Below, in pieces: positions 38,754 through 52,213 of a stretch of 64,000 nt of DNA (the first letter of the stretch is position 1; each line of letters starts with the position of its first letter). The DNA lies in assembly GCA_037893225.1 (NCBI GenBank), contig JAZGUH010000416.1:868001-932000 (forward strand). Reading direction: 5' to 3'. Both the position numbers and the translations under genes were made by a program. This DNA is from Hippasteria phrygiana (lineage: Eukaryota; Echinodermata; Asteroidea; Valvatida; Goniasteridae). The notes under the pieces are model-generated. The model made no database searches. It was not told the origin of the DNA and was given only the letters and a program-made list of their open reading frames with translations.

Positions 38754-41700
38754 CCTCGCAATATTTATTTTCTTTCCGGCCACCATCTGTGTGCAGATTA
38801 CCTTTTATTTATTGCTCCATGCCTGTCAAATTCCCTGGGGTATGGACTTGCTTTACTCATTCATAATTGCATGAAATATCAACCAAATTCAGTAATTTTG
38901 ACATGTATGGATAGCTTAGATCTGGCGCTACATGTTGCAATTATCGGCGGCTTCTTAGAGTTAAAACTTGTGGAGAAAATTCAAACCTCGCAATATTTAT
39001 TTTCTTTCCGGCCAACATCTGTGTACATGTTACCTTTTATTTATTGCTCCATGCATGTCAAATTCCCTGGGGTATGGACTTGCTTTACTCATTCATAATT
39101 GCATGAAATATCAACCAAATTCAGTAATTTTGACATGTATGGATAGCTTAGATCTGGCGCTACATGTTGCAATTATCGGCGGCTTCTTAGAGTTAACACT
39201 TGTGGAGAAAATTCAAACCTCGCAATGTTTATTTTCTTCCCAGCCACCATCTGTGTGCAGATTACCTTTTATTTATTGCTCCATGCCTGTCAAATTCCCT
39301 GGGGTATGGACTTGCTTTACTCATTCATAATTGCATGAAATATCAACCAAATTCAGTAATTGTGACATGTATGGATAGCTTAGATCTGGCGCTACATGTT
39401 GCAATTATCGGCGGCTTCTTAGAGTTAAAACTTGTGGAGAAAATTCAAACCTCGCAATATTTATTTTCTTTCCGGCCAACATCTGTGTACATGTTACCTT
39501 TTATTTATTGCTCCATGCATGTCAAATTCCCTGGGGTATGGACTTGCTTTACTCATTCATAATTGCATGAAATATCAACCAAATTCAGTAATTTTGACAT
39601 GTATGGATAGCTTAGATCTGGCGCTACATGTTGCAATTATCGGCGGCTTCTTAGAGTTAACACTTGTGGAGAAAATTCAAACCTCGCAATGTTTATTTTC
39701 TTCCCAGCCACCATCTGTGTGCAGATTACCTTTTATTTATTGCTCCATGCCTGTCAAATTCCCTGGGGTATGGACTTGCTTTACTCATTCATAATTGCAT
39801 GAAATATCAACCAAATTCAGTAATTTTGACATGTATGGATAGCTTAGATCTGGCGCTACATGTTGCAATTATCGGCGGCTTCTTAGAGTTAAAACTTGTA
39901 GAGAAAATTCAAACCTCGCAATATTTATTTTCTTTCCGGCCAACATCTGTGTACATGTTACCGTCTATTTATTGCTCCATGCCTGTCAAATTCCCTGGGG
40001 TATGGACTTGCTTTACTCATTCATAATTGCATGAAATATCAACCAAATTCAGTAATTTTGACATGTATGGATAGCTTAGATCTGGCGCTACATGTTGCAA
40101 TTATCGGCGGCTTCTTAGAGTTAACACTTGTGGAGAAAATTCAAACCTCGCAATGTTTATTTTCTTCCCAGCCACCATCTGTGTGCAGATTACCTTTTAT
40201 TTATTGCTCCATGCCTGTCAAATTCCCTGGGGTATGGACTTGCTTTACTCATTCATAATTGCATGAAATATCAACCAAATTCAGTAATTTTGACATGTAT
40301 GGATAGCTTAGATCTGGCGCTACATGTTGCAATTATCGGCGGCTTATTAGAGTTAACACTTGTGGAGAAAATTCAAACCTCGCAATGTTTATTTTCTTTC
40401 CGGCCACCATCTGTGTGCAGATTACCTTTTATTTATTGCTCCATGCCTGTCAAATTCCTTGGGGTATGGACTTGCTTTACTCATTCATAATTGCATGAAA
40501 TATCAACCAAATTCAGTAATTTTGACATGTATGGATAGCTTAGATCTGGCGCTACATGTTGCAATTATCGGCGGCTTATTAGAGTTAACACTTGTGGAGA
40601 AAATTCAAACCTCGCAATGTTTATTTTCTTCCCGGCCACCATCTGTGTGCAGATTACCTTTTATTTATTGCTCCATGCCTGTCAAATTCCCTGGGGTATG
40701 GACTTGCTTTACTCATTCATAATTGCATGAAATATCAACCAAATTCAGTAATTTTGACATGTATGGATAGCTTAGATCTGGCGCTACATGTTGCAATTAT
40801 CGGCGGCTTCTTAGAGTTAACACTTGTGGAGAAAATGCAAACCTCGCAATGTTTATTTTCTTCCCGGCCACCATCAGTGTGCAGATTACCTTTTATTTAT
40901 TGCTCCATGCCTGTCAAATTCCCTGGGGTATGGACTTGCTTTACTCATTCATAATTGCATGAAATATCAACCAAATTCAGTAATTTTGACATGTATGGAT
41001 AGCTTAGATCTGGCGCTACATGTTGCAATTATCGGCGGCTTCTTAGACTTAACACTTGTGGAGAAAATTCAAACCTCGCAATGTTTATTTTCTTCCCGGC
41101 CACCATCTGTGTGCAGATTACCTTTTATTTATTGCTCCATGCCTGTCAAATTCCTTGGGGTATGGACTTGCTTTACTCATTCATAATTGCATGAAATATC
41201 AACCAAATTCAGTAATTTTGACATGTATGGATAGCTTAGATCTGGCGCTACATGTTGCAATTATCGGCGGCTTCTTAGAGTTAACACTTGTGGAGAAAAT
41301 TCAAACCTCGCAATGTTTATTTTCTTCCCAGCCACCATCTGTGTGCAGATTACCTTTTATTTATTGCTCCATGCCTGTCAAATTCCCTGGGGTATGGACT
41401 TGCTTTACTCATTCATAATTGCATGAAATATCAACCAAATTCAGTAATTGTGACATGTATGGATAGCTTAGATCTGGCGCTACATGTTGCAATTATCGGC
41501 GGCTTCTTAGAGTTAAAACTTGTGGAGAAAATTCAAACCTCGCAATATTTATTTTCTTTCCGGCCAACATCTGTGTACATGTTACCTTTTATTTATTGCT
41601 CCATGCATGTCAAATTCCCTGGGGTATGGACTTGCTTTACTCATTCATAATTGCATGAAATATCAACCAAATTCAGTAATTTTGACATGTATGGATAGCT

Positions 41701-42234
41701 TAGATCTGGCGCTACATGTTGCAATTATCGGCGGCTTCTTAGAGTTAACACTTGTGGAGAAAATTCAAACCTCGCAATGTTTATTTTCTTCCCAGCCACC
41801 ATCTGTGTGCAGATTACCTTTTATTTATTGCTCCATGCCTGTCAAATTCCCTGGGGTATGGACTTGCTTTACTCATTCATAATTGCATGAAATATCAACC
41901 AAATTCAGTAATTTTGACATGTATGGATAGCTTAGATCTGGCGCTACATGTTGCAATTATCGGCGGCTTCTTAGAGTTAAAACTTGTGGAGAAAATTCAA
42001 ACCTCGCAATATTTATTTTTTTTTCCGGCCAACATCTGTGTACATGTTACCGTCTATTTATTGCTCCATGCATGTCAAATTCCCTGGGGTATGGACTTGC
42101 TTTACTCATTCATAATTGCATGAAATATCAACCAAATTCAGTAATTTTGACATGTATGGATAGCTTAGATCTGGCGCTACATGTTGCAATTATCGGCGGC
42201 TTCTTAGAGTTAACACTTGTGGAGAAAATTCAAA
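38754..42234. repeat. Copy 2 of a 15-monomer duplication (offset 5336 bp)
   Basis: Order: D, E, B, E, B, J, B, F, A, G, A, B, E, B, J, the same as 33418-36897. The shared rare A at 34564 and 39900 ties the two together. The A at 41074 has T82 but lacks the G55 of its partner at 35738. The last J (42002-42234) is 233 bp because of a run of nine T at 42016-42024, where other copies read TTTTCTTT. Confidence 0.92.
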
Positions 42235-44554
42235 CCTCGCAATGTTTATTTTCTTTCCGGCCACCATCTGTGTGCAGATTACCTTTTATTTATTGCTCCA
42301 TGCCTGTCAAATTCCTTGGGGTATGGACTTGCTTTACTCATTCATAATTGCATGAAATATCAACCAAATTCAGTAATTTTGACATGTATGGATAGCTTAG
42401 ATCTGGCGCTACATGTTGCAATTATCGGCGGCTTCTTAGAGTTAACACTTGTGGAGAAAATTCAAACCTCGCAATGTTTATTTTCTTCCCAGCCACCATC
42501 TGTGTGCAGATTACCTTTTATTTATTGCTCCATGCCTGTCAAATTCCCTGGGGTATGGACTTGCTTTACTCATTCATAATTGCATGAAATATCAACCAAA
42601 TTCAGTAATTGTGACATGTATGGATAGCTTAGATCTGGCGCTACATGTTGCAATTATCGGCGGCTTCTTAGAGTTAAAACTTGTGGAGAAAATTCAAACC
42701 TCGCAATATTTATTTTCTTTCCGGCCAACATCTGTGTACATGTTACCTTTTATTTATTGCTCCATGCATGTCAAATTCCCTGGGGTATGGACTTGCTTTA
42801 CTCATTCATAATTGCATGAAATATCAACCAAATTCAGTAATTTTGACATGTATGGATAGCTTAGATCTGGCGCTACATGTTGCAATTATCGGCGGCTTCT
42901 TAGAGTTAACACTTGTGGAGAAAATTCAAACCTCGCAATGTTTATTTTCTTCCCAGCCACCATCTGTGTGCAGATTACCTTTTATTTATTGCTCCATGCC
43001 TGTCAAATTCCCTGGGGTATGGACTTGCTTTACTCATTCATAATTGCATGAAATATCAACCAAATTCAGTAATTTTGACATGTATGGATAGCTTAGATCT
43101 GGCGCTACATGTTGCAATTATCGGCGGCTTCTTAGAGTTAAAACTTGTGGAGAAAATTCAAACCTCGCAATATTTATTTTCTTTCCGGCCAACATCTGTG
43201 TACATGTTACCGTCTATTTATTGCTCCATGCATGTCAAATTCCCTGGGGTATGGACTTGCTTTACTCATTCATAATTGCATGAAATATCAACCAAATTCA
43301 GTAATTTTGACATGTATGGATAGCTTAGATCTGGCGCTACATGTTGCAATTATCGGCGGCTTCTTAGAGTTAACACTTGTGGAGAAAATTCAAACCTCGC
43401 AATGTTTATTTTCTTCCCAGCCACCATCTGTGTGCAGATTACCTTTTATTTATTGCTCCATGCCTGTCAAATTCCCTGGGGTATGGACTTGCTTTACTCA
43501 TTCATAATTGCATGAAATATCAACCAAATTCAGTAATTTTGACATGTATGGATAGCTTAGATCTGGCGCTACATGTTGCAATTATCGGCGGCTTATTAGA
43601 GTTAACACTTGTGGAGAAAATTCAAACCTCGCAATGTTTATTTTCTTTCCGGCCACCATCTGTGTGCAGATTACCTTTTATTTATTGCTCCATGCCTGTC
43701 AAATTCCCTGGGGTATGGACTTGCTTTACTCATTCATAATTGCATGAAATATCAACAAAATTCAGTAATTTTGACATGTATGGATAGCTTAGATCTGGCG
43801 CTACATGTTGCAATTATCGGCGGCTTCTTAGACTTAACACTTGTGGAGAAAATTCAAACCTCGCAATGTTTATTTTCTTCCCGGCCACCATCTGTGTGCA
43901 GATTACCTTTGATTTATTGCTCCATGCCTGTCAAATTCCCTGAGGTATGGACTTGCTTTACTCATTCATAATTGCATGAAATATCAACCAAATTCAGTAA
44001 TTTTGACATGTATGGATAGCTTAGATCTGGCGCTACATGTTGCAATTATCGGCGGCTTCTTAGAGTTAACACTTGTGGAGAAAATTCAAACCTCGCAATG
44101 TTTATTTTCTTTCCGGCCACCATCTGTGTGCAGATTACCTTTTATTTATTGCTCCATGCCTGTCAAATTCCTTGGGGTATGGACTTGCTTTACTCATTCA
44201 TAATTGCATGAAATATCAACCAAATTCAGTAATTTTGACATGTATGGATAGCTTAGATCTGGCGCTACATGTTGCAATTATCGGCGGCTTCTTAGACTTA
44301 ACACTTGTGGAGAAAATTCAAACCTCGCAATGTTTATTTTCTTCCCGGCCACCATCTGTGTGCAGATTACCTTTTATGTATTGCTCCATGCCTGTCAAAT
44401 TCCCTGAGGTATGGACTTGCTTTACTCATTCATAATTGCATGAAATATCAACCAAATTCAGTAATTTTGACATGTATGGATAGCTTAGATCTGGCGCTAC
44501 ATGTTGCAATTATCGGCGGCTTCTTAGAGTTAACACTTGTGGAGAAAATTCAAA
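42235..44554. repeat. F-B-E-B-J-B-F-A-F-A block
   Basis: Starts: F 42235, B 42467, E 42699, B 42931, J 43163, B 43395, F 43627, A 43859, F 44091, A 44323. The A monomers carry A85 (CCCTGAGG), first seen here and typical of the right part of the window. Private changes: G at 43911 and G at 44378. The F at 43627 carries A131 and C207. The alternation F-A-F-A foreshadows the units from 48 kb on. Confidence 0.9.
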
Positions 44555-44787
44555 CCTCGCAATGTTTATTTTCTTTCCGGCCACCATCTGTGTGCAGATT
44601 ACCTTTTATTTATTGCTCCATGCCTGTCAAATTCCTTGGGGTATGGACTTGCTTTACTCATTCATAATTGCATGAAATATCAACCAAATTCAGTAATTGT
44701 GACATGTATGGATAGCTTAGATCTGGCGCTACATGTTGCAATCATCGGCGGCTTCTTAGAGTTAAAACTTGTGGAGAAAATTTAAAA
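44555..44787. repeat. F/x chimeric monomer at a domain change
   Basis: The left half is type F with T82, as in its upstream neighbours. The right half is the x type (G145, C189, A212, TTTAAAA end; 233 bp). It is the only x monomer with an F left half and is followed by an An monomer, so it joins F-A array to C-D-E-B array. Confidence 0.9.
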
Positions 44788-47572
44788 CCTCGCAATGTTT
44801 ATTTTCTTCCCGGCCACCATCTGTGTGCAGATTACCTTTTATTTATTGCTCCATGCCTGTCAAATTCCATGGGGTATGGACTTGCTTTACTCATTCATAA
44901 TTGCATGAAATATCAACCAAATTCAGTAATTTTGACATGTATGGATAGCTTAGATCTGGCGCTACATGTTGCAATTATCGGCGGCTTCTTAGAGTTAACA
45001 CTTGTGGAGAAAATTCAAACCTCGCAATGTTTATTTTCTTTCCGGCCAACATCTGTGTACATGTTACCGTCTATTTATTGCTCCATGCCTGTCAAATTCC
45101 CTGGGGTATGGACTTGCTTTACTCATTCATAATTGCATGAAATATCAACCAAATTCAGTAATTTTGACATGTATGGATAGCTTAGATCTGGCGCTACATG
45201 TTGCAATTATCGGCGGCTTCTTAGAGTTAACACTTGTGGAGAAAATTCAAACCTCGCAATGTTTATTTTCTTCCCGGCCACCATCTGTGTGCAGATTACC
45301 TTTTATTTATTGCTCCATGCCTGTCAAATTCCCTGGGGTATGGACTTGCTTTACTCATTCATAATTGCATGAAATATCAACCAAATTCAGTAATTTTGAC
45401 ATGTATGGATAGCTTAGATCTGGCGCTACATGTTGCAATTATCGGCGGCTTCTTAGAGTTAAAACTTGTGGAGAAAATTCAAACCTCGCAATGTTTATTT
45501 TCTTTCCGGCCAACATCTGTGTACATGTTACCGTCTATTTATTGCTCCATGCCTGTCAAATTCCCTGGGGTATGGACTTGCTTTACTCATTCATAATTGC
45601 ATGAAATATCAACCAAATTCAGTAATTTTGACATGTATGGATAGCTTAGATCTGGCGCTACATGTTGCAATTATCGGCGGCTTCTTAGAGTTAAAACTTG
45701 TGGAGAAAATTCAAACCTCGCAATATTTATTTTCTTTCCGGCCACCATCTGTGTGCAGATTACCTTTTATTTATTGCTCCATGCCTGTCAAATTCCCTGG
45801 GGTATGGACTTGCTTTACTCATTCATAATTGCATGAAATATCAACCAAATTCAGTAATTTTGACATGTATGGATAGCTTAGATCTGGCGCTACATGTTGC
45901 AATTATCGGCGGCTTCTTAGAGTTAAAACTTGTGGAGAAAATTCAAACCTCGCAATATTTATTTTCTTTCCGGCCAACATCTGTGTACATGTTACCTTTT
46001 ATTTATTGCTCCATGCATGTCAAATTCCCTGGGGTATGGACTTGATTTACTCATTCATAATTGCATGAAATATCAACCAAATTCAGTAATTTTGACATGT
46101 ATGGATAGCTTAGATCTGGCGCTACATGTTGCAATTATCGGCGGCTTCTTAGAGTTAACACTTGTGGAGAAAATTCAAACCTCGCAATGTTTATTTTCTT
46201 CCCAGCCACCATCTGTGTGCAGATTACCTTTTATTTATTGCTCCATGCCTGTCAAATTCCCTGGGGTATGGACTTGCTTTACTCATTCATAATTGCATGA
46301 AATATCAACCAAATTCAGTAATTGTGACATGTATGGATAGCTTAGATCTGGCGCAACATGTTGCAATCACCGGCGGCTTCTTAGAGTTAAAACTTGTGGA
46401 GAAAATTTAAAACCTCGCAATGTTTATTTTCTTCCCGGCCACCATCTGTGTGCAGATTACCTTTTATTTATTGCTCCATGCCTGTCAAATTCCATGGGGT
46501 ATGGACTTGCTTTACTCATTCATAATTGCATGAAATATCAACCAAATTCAGTAATTTTGACATGTATGGATAGCTTAGATCTGGCGCTACATGTTGCAAT
46601 TATCGGCGGCTTCTTAGAGTTAACACTTGTGGAGAAAATTCAAACCTCGCAATGTTTATTTTCTTTCCGGCCAACATCTGTGTACATGTTACCGTCTATT
46701 TATTGCTCCATGCCTGTCAAATTCCCTGGGGTATGGACTTGCTTTACTCATTCATAATTGCATGAAATATCAACCAAATTCAGTAATTTTGACATGTATG
46801 GATAGCTTAGATCTGGCGCTACATGTTGCAATTATCGGCGGCTTCTTAGAGTTAAAACTTGTGGAGAAAATTCAAACCTCGCAATATTTATTTTCTTTCC
46901 GGCCACCATCTGTGTGCAGATTACCTTTTATTTATTGCTCCATGCCTGTCAAATTCCCTGGGGTATGGACTTGCTTTACTCATTCATAATTGCATGAAAT
47001 ATCAACCAAATTCAGTAATTTTGACATGTATGGATAGCTTAGATCTGGCGCTACATGTTGCAATTATCGGCGGCTTCTTAGAGTTAAAACTTGTGGAGAA
47101 AATTCAAACCTCGCAATATTTATTTTCTTTCCGGCCAACATCTGTGTACATGTTACCTTTTATTTATTGCTCCATGCATGTCAAATTCCCTGGGGTATGG
47201 ACTTGCTTTACTCATTCATAATTGCATGAAATATCAACCAAATTCAGTAATTTTGACATGTATGGATAGCTTAGATCTGGCGCTACATGTTGCAATTATC
47301 GGCGGCTTCTTAGAGTTAACACTTGTGGAGAAAATTCAAACCTCGCAATGTTTATTTTCTTCCCAGCCACCATCTGTGTGCAGATTACCTTTTATTTATT
47401 GCTCCATGCCTGTCAAATTCCCTGGGGTATGGACTTGCTTTACTCATTCATAATTGCATGAAATATCAACCAAATTCAGTAATTGTGACATGTATGGATA
47501 GCTTAGATCTGGCGCTACATGTTGCAATTATCGGCGGCTTCTTAGAGTTAAAACTTGTGGAGAAAATTCAAA
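44788..47572. repeat. Island of C-D-E-B type (12 monomers)
   Basis: Order: An, C, A, C, D, E, Bx, An, C, D, E, B, starting at 44788, 45020, 45252, 45484, 45716, 45948, 46180, 46413, 46645, 46877, 47109 and 47341. This matches the organisation of 6-34 kb rather than its neighbours. Base 46045 is a private A. The Bx at 46180 carries A176 (46355) and C191 (46370), a pair not seen in the x monomers to the left. Confidence 0.91.
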
Positions 47573-47804
47573 CCTCGCAATATTTATTTTCTTTCCGGCC
47601 AACATCTGTGTACATGTTACCTTTTATTTATTGCTCCATGCATGTCAAATTCCCTGGGGTATGGACTTGCTTTACTCATTCATAATTGCATGAAATATCA
47701 ACCAAATTCAGTAATTTTGACATGTATGGATAGCTTAGATCTGGCGCTACATGTTGCAATTATCGGCGGCTTATTAGAGTTAACACTTGTGGAGAAAATT
47801 CAAA
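47573..47804. repeat. E/F chimeric monomer at a domain change
   Basis: The left half is type E with A70. The right half has A201, C212 and T145, as in F or B monomers of the right domain, and the next monomer is A with G228. It links the C-D-E-B island to the A-G-B-F array. The crossover lies somewhere between positions 70 and 201 of the monomer. Confidence 0.88.
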
Positions 47805-50588
47805 CCTCGCAATGTTTATTTTCTTCCCGGCCACCATCTGTGTGCAGATTACCTTTTATTTATTGCTCCATGCCTGTCAAATTCCCTGGGGTATGGACTT
47901 GCTTTACTCATTCATAATTGCATGAAATATCAACCAAATTCAGTAATTTTGACATGTATGGATAGCTTAGATCTGGCGCTACATGTTGCAATTATCGGCG
48001 GCTTCTTAGAGTTAACACTTGTGGAGAAAATGCAAACCTCGCAATGTTTATTTTCTTCCCGGCCACCATCAGTGTGCAGATTACCTTTTATTTATTGCTC
48101 CATGCCTGTCAAATTCCCTGGGGTATGGACTTGCTTTACTCATTCATAATTGCATGAAATATCAACCAAATTCAGTAATTTTGACATGTATGGATAGCTT
48201 AGATCTGGCGCTACATGTTGCAATTATCGGCGGCTTCTTAGAGTTAACACTTGTGGAGAAAATTCAAACCTCGCAATGTTTATTTTCTTCCCAGCCACCA
48301 TCTGTGTGCAGATTACCTTTTATTTATTGCTCCATGCCTGTCAAATTCCCTGGGGTATGGACTTGCTTTACTCATTCATAATTGCATGAAATATCAACCA
48401 AATTCAGTAATTTTGACATGTATGGATAGCTTAGATCTGGCGCTACATGTTGCAATTATCGGCGGCTTATTAGAGTTAACACTTGTGGAGAAAATTCAAA
48501 CCTCGCAATGTTTATTTTCTTTCCGGCCACCATCTGTGTGCAGATTACCTTTTATTTATTGCTCCATGCCTGTCAAATTCCTTGGGGTATGGACTTGCTT
48601 TACTCATTCATAATTGCATGAAATATCAACCAAATTCAGTAATTTTGACATGTATGGATAGCTTAGATCTGGCGCTACATGTTGCAATTATCGGCGGCTT
48701 ATTAGAGTTAACACTTGTGGAGAAAATTCAAACCTCGCAATGTTTATTTTCTTCCCGGCCACCATCTGTGTGCAGATTACCTTTTATTTATTGCTCCATG
48801 CCTGTCAAATTCCCTGGGGTATGGACTTGCTTTACTCATTCATAATTGCATGAAATATCAACCAAATTCAGTAATTTTGACATGTATGGATAGCTTAGAT
48901 CTGGCGCTACATGTTGCAATTATCGGCGGCTTCTTAGAGTTAACACTTGTGGAGAAAATGCAAACCTCGCAATGTTTATTTTCTTCCCGGCCACCATCAG
49001 TGTGCAGATTACCTTTTATTTATTGCTCCATGCCTGTCAAATTCCCTGGGGTATGGACTTGCTTTACTCATTCATAATTGCATGAAATATCAACCAAATT
49101 CAGTAATTTTGACATGTATGGATAGCTTAGATCTGGCGCTACATGTTGCAATTATCGGCGGCTTCTTAGACTTAACACTTGTGGAGAAAATTCAAACCTC
49201 GCAATGTTTATTTTCTTCCCGGCCACCATCTGTGCGCAGATTACCTTTTATTTATTGCTCCATGCCTGTCAAATTCCATGAGGTATGGACTTGCTTTACT
49301 CATTCATAATTGCATGAAATATCAACCAAATTCAGTAATTTTGACATGTATGGATAGCTTAGATCTGGCGCTACATGTTGCAATTATCGGCGGCTTCTTA
49401 GAGTTAACACTTGTGGAGAAAATTCAAACCTCGCAATGTTTATTTTCTTTCCGGCCACCATCTGTGTGCAGATTACCTTTTATTTATTGCTCCATGCCTG
49501 TCAAATTCCCTGGGGTATGGACTTGCTTTACTCATTCATAATTGCATGAAATATCAACCAAATTCAGTAATTTTGACATGTATGGATAGCTTAGATCTGG
49601 CGCTACATGTTGCAATTATCGGCGGCTTCTTAGACTTAACACTTGTGGAGAAAATTCAAACCTCGCAATGTTTATTTTCTTCCCGGCCACCATCTGTGTG
49701 CAGATTACCTTTTATTTATTGCTCCATGCCTGTCAAATTCCCTGAGGTATGGACTTGCTTTACTCATTCATAATTGCATGAAATATCAACCAAATTCAGT
49801 AATTTTGACATGTATGGATAGCTTAGATCTGGCGCTACATGTTGCAATTATCGGCGGCTTCTTAGAGTTAACACTTGTGGAGAAAATTCAAACCTCGCAA
49901 TGTTTATTTTCTTTCCGGCCACCATCTGTGTGCAGATTACCTTTTATTTATTGCTCCATGCCTGTCAAATTCCTTGGGGTATGGACTTGCTTTACTCATT
50001 CATAATTGCATGAAATATCAACCAAATTCAGTAATTTTGACATGTATGGATAGCTTAGATCTGGCGCTACATGTTGCAATTATCGGCGGCTTCTTAGAGT
50101 TAACACTTGTGGAGAAAATTCAAACCTCGCAATGTTTATTTTCTTCCCAGCCACCATCTGTGTGCAGATTACCTTTTATTTATTGCTCCATGCCTGTCAA
50201 ATTCCCTGGGGTATGGACTTGCTTTACTCATTCATAATTGCATGAAATATCAACCAAATTCAGTAATTTTGACATGTATGGATAGCTTAGATCTGGCGCT
50301 ACATGTTGCAATTATCGGCGGCTTCTTAGAGTTAAAACTTGTGGAGAAAATTCAAACCTCGCAATATTTATTTTCTTTCCGGCCAACATCTGTGTACATG
50401 TTACCTTTTATTTATTGCTCCATGCATGTCAAATTCCCTGGGGTATGGACTTGCTTTACTCATTCATAATTGCATGAAATATCAACCAAATTCAGTAATT
50501 TTGACATGTATGGATAGCTTAGATCTGGCGCTACATGTTGCAATTATCGGCGGCTTCTTAGAGTTAACACTTGTTGAGAAAATTCAAA
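47805..50588. repeat. A-G then ten-monomer unit B-F-A-G-A-F-A-F-B-E
   Basis: Starts: A 47805, G 48037, B 48269, F 48501, A 48733, G 48965, A 49197, F 49429, A 49661, F 49893, B 50125, E 50357. The A at 49197 has C39 and the A82/A85 combination (CCATGAGG). The A at 49661 has A85 only. B 48269 and F 48501 carry A201. The F at 49893 has T82. The E has a private T at 50575. Confidence 0.92.
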
Positions 50589-52213
50589 CCTCGCAATGTT
50601 TATTTTCTTCCCAGCCACCATCTGTGTGCAGATTACCTTTTATTTATTGCTCCATGCCTGTCAAATTCCCTGGGGTATGGACTTGCTTTACTCATTCATA
50701 ATTGCATGAAATATCAACCAAATTCAGTAATTGTGACATGTATGGATAGCTTAGATCTGGCGCAACATGTTGCAATCACCGGCGGCTTCTTAGAGTTAAA
50801 ACTTGTGGAGAAAATTTAAAACCTCGCAATGTTTATTTTCTTCCCGGCCACCATCTGTGTGCAGATTACCTTTTATTTATTGCTCCATGCCTGTCAAATT
50901 CCATGGGGTATGGACTTGCTTTACTCATTCATAATTGCATGAAATATCAACCAAATTCAGTAATTTTGACATGTATGGATAGCTTAGATCTGGCGCTACA
51001 TGTTGCAATTATCGGCGGCTTCTTAGAGTTAACACTTGTGGAGAAAATTCAAACCTCGCAATGTTTATTTTCTTTCCGGCCAACATCTGTGTACATGTTA
51101 CCGTCTATTTATTGCTCCATGCCTGTCAAATTCCCTGGGGTATGGACTTGCTTTACTCATTCATAATTGCATGAAATATCAACCAAATTCAGTAATTTTG
51201 ACATGTATGGATAGCTTAGATCTGGCGCTACATGTTGCAATTATCGGCGGCTTCTTAGAGTTAAAACTTGTGGAGAAAATTCAAACCTCGCAATATTTAT
51301 TTTCTTTCCGGCCACCATCTGTGTGCAGATTACCTTTTATTTATTGCTCCATGCCTGTCAAATTCCCTGGGGTATGGACTTGCTTTACTCATTCATAATT
51401 GCATGAAATATCAACCAAATTCAGTAATTTTGACATGTATGGATAGCTTAGATCTGGCGCTACATGTTGCAATTATCGGCGGCTTCTTAGAGTTAACACT
51501 TGTGGAGAAAATGCAAACCTCGCAATGTTTATTTTCTTCCCGGCCACCATCAGTGTGCAGATTACCTTTTATTTATTGCTCCATGCCTGTCAAATTCCCT
51601 GGGGTATGGACTTGCTTTACTCATTCATAATTGCATGAAATATCAACCAAATTCAGTAATTTTGACATGTATGGATAGCTTAGATCTGGCGCTACATGTT
51701 GCAATTATCGGCGGCTTCTTAGACTTAACACTTGTGGAGAAAATTCAAACCTCGCAATGTTTATTTTCTTCCCGGCCACCATCTGTGCGCAGATTACCTT
51801 TTATTTATTGCTCCATGCCTGTCAAATTCCCTGAGGTATGGACTTGCTTTACTCATTCATAATTGCATGAAATATCAACCAAATTCAGTAATTTTGACAT
51901 GTATGGATAGCTTAGATCTGGCGCTACATGTTGCAATTATCGGCGGCTTCTTAGAGTTAACACTTGTGGAGAAAATTCAAACCTCGCAATGTTTATTTTC
52001 TTTCCGGCCACCATCTGTGTGCAGATTACCTTTTATTTATTGCTCCATGCTTGTCAAATTCCCTGGGGTATGGACTTGCTTTACTCATTCATAATTGCAT
52101 GAAATATCAACCAAATTCAGTAATTTTGACATGTATGGATAGCTTAGATCTGGCGCTACATGTTGCAATTATCGGCGGCTTATTAGAGTTAACACTTGTG
52201 GAGAAAATTCAAA
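50589..52213. repeat. Bx-An-C-D/A-G-A-F block
   Basis: The Bx (50589-50821) carries the A176/C191 pair. The monomer at 51286 has a D left half and an A-type right half (C212, G228) and is followed by G, the same chimera as at 61031 and 63584. The A at 51750 has C39 and A85. The F at 51982 has a private T at 52051 and A201. The first six monomers match the start of the eleven-mer at 60334. Confidence 0.91.
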
